Part shown: positions 63,656-64,000 of the stretch, piece by piece
Position numbering within the stretch: the stretch's first letter is position 1
Layout of the letters: each line of letters starts with the position of its first letter
NCBI GenBank assembly: GCA_045633565.1
Contig: JAZQYO010000026.1
Location: 7,008-71,007 of the forward strand
DNA length: 64,000 bases
From: RGIG7450 sp045633565
Lineage (GTDB): Bacteria; Bacillota; Clostridia; RUG12999
Reading direction: 5' to 3'
Notes under the pieces: model-generated
The model's input: the letters and a program-made list of their open reading frames with translations, nothing else
Database searches by the model: none
Told to the model about the DNA's origin: nothing
Translations under genes and position numbers: made by a program

Positions 63656-63701
63656 TAACAAAAAACTGTGGTAATTTTTCATAACGAAAAATTACCACAG
63701 C
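63656..63701 (-). terminator. Terminator of the cobalamin riboswitch
   Basis: Minus strand 14-bp arms CTGTGGTAATTTTT and AAAAATTACCACAG around CGTTATG, followed by TTTTTTG. Sits between the aptamer and ecfT. Confidence 0.85.
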
Positions 63702-63774
63702 TGAGTTTTCCTGTGATGAATCACACTTCGGTTATACAACCAAAAATATCATCTCTGCATTTTTAATTATACAG

Positions 63775-63990
63775 AAGATAACACCAAAGCAGGTCTTGTG
63801 ACTTGCACCATATAGACTTTTGTCTGCATTTTTATATCCCGCCTTCTCAGTTTCCCAATGACTATCTTTCGATAACGGATACAAAAACATTCGATGCACA
63901 CACCGACAGTTAAACGCAGGGGATTCTCACCCCATTCCCTTTCCACTGACTATGCCTTGCTATTAAAACTTTTACGGCATAACCAACACT
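63775..63990 (-). promoter_or_regulatory. Cobalamin (B12) riboswitch
   Basis: Minus-strand elements in order: GTTGGTTATGCC, GGGAATGGGGTGAGAATCCCC, TCATTGGGAAACTGAGAAGGC and the B12 box AAGTCACAAGACCTGC (63789-63804). The upstream promoter lies outside the window. Controls ecfT and the fused ATPase-S gene. Confidence 0.93.
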
Positions 63991-64000
63991 CTGTGTGAAT

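Overview
The window is a chromosomal segment of an anaerobic, endospore-forming Clostridia-class Firmicute (inference). Supporting signs are SpoVT, a SCIFF peptide with its radical-SAM maturase, ThyX instead of ThyA, SLH-type surface protein, B12/TPP riboswitch-controlled ECF transporters and strong AGGAGG ribosome binding sites. It consists of ordinary chromosome on both flanks (about 1-18.9 kb and 47.6-64 kb) and an AT-rich mobile block in between (about 18.9-47.6 kb).

Left chromosome. A tightly overlapping minus-strand operon runs from a TagA/WecG glycosyltransferase through thyX, tmk, polA, coaE, a lytic transglycosylase and an M18 aminopeptidase to a SNF2 helicase cut by the window edge. 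Then come a DUF4364 protein, a UDP-sugar dehydrogenase, a GT4 glycosyltransferase, SpoVT, the SCIFF precursor with its maturase and a PLP decarboxylase, RNase P RNA, a CNNM/CorC-type membrane protein and tRNA-Leu(CAG). The tRNA is preceded by a broken, tRNA-like 5' copy.

Mobile block. Its right part (37.5-47.6 kb) is the backbone of a mobilizable element: DUF6076 protein, sigma-like factor and Ser/Thr kinase on the minus strand; RepA_N initiator, MobC, relaxase, ParB-like protein and large serine recombinase on the plus strand. The left part (18.9-37.4 kb) is cargo. It holds a retron-type reverse transcriptase with a 61-residue membrane peptide and a promoter-driven non-coding leader, TnpV and DUF6809 proteins, and a large minus-strand bacteriocin-like operon. 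That operon has twin 83-residue hydrophobic precursors, a DUF95/SpoIIM protein, a Yip1-like membrane protein, three ABC systems including an HlyD/MacB-type trio, an SLH protein, a private FtsH and a TetR regulator. Its organisation resembles circular-bacteriocin loci.

The most striking signal lies between TetR and a tyrosine recombinase (36.20-36.45 kb): two oppositely oriented, dyad-symmetric 23-bp sites enclose a good sigma-A promoter that now points away from the TetR/bacteriocin operon. This looks like an invertible promoter, so bacteriocin production may be phase-variable.

Right chromosome. A flavodoxin-like reductase and a 310-bp MITE-like element are followed by an acyl-ACP thioesterase, a C-terminally short MocR regulator divergent from pyridoxamine kinase and an ECF S component (B6 salvage), a cysteine synthase, transporters and a lipid kinase. 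Then come a thiamine-salvage operon (thiW-thiM-thiE-thiD) under a TPP riboswitch, a creatininase-family protein, and an ECF transporter with an unusual A-A-S fusion plus EcfT under a cobalamin riboswitch at the window end.

All functional assignments rest on motifs and gene context read by eye; no database search or folding program was run.
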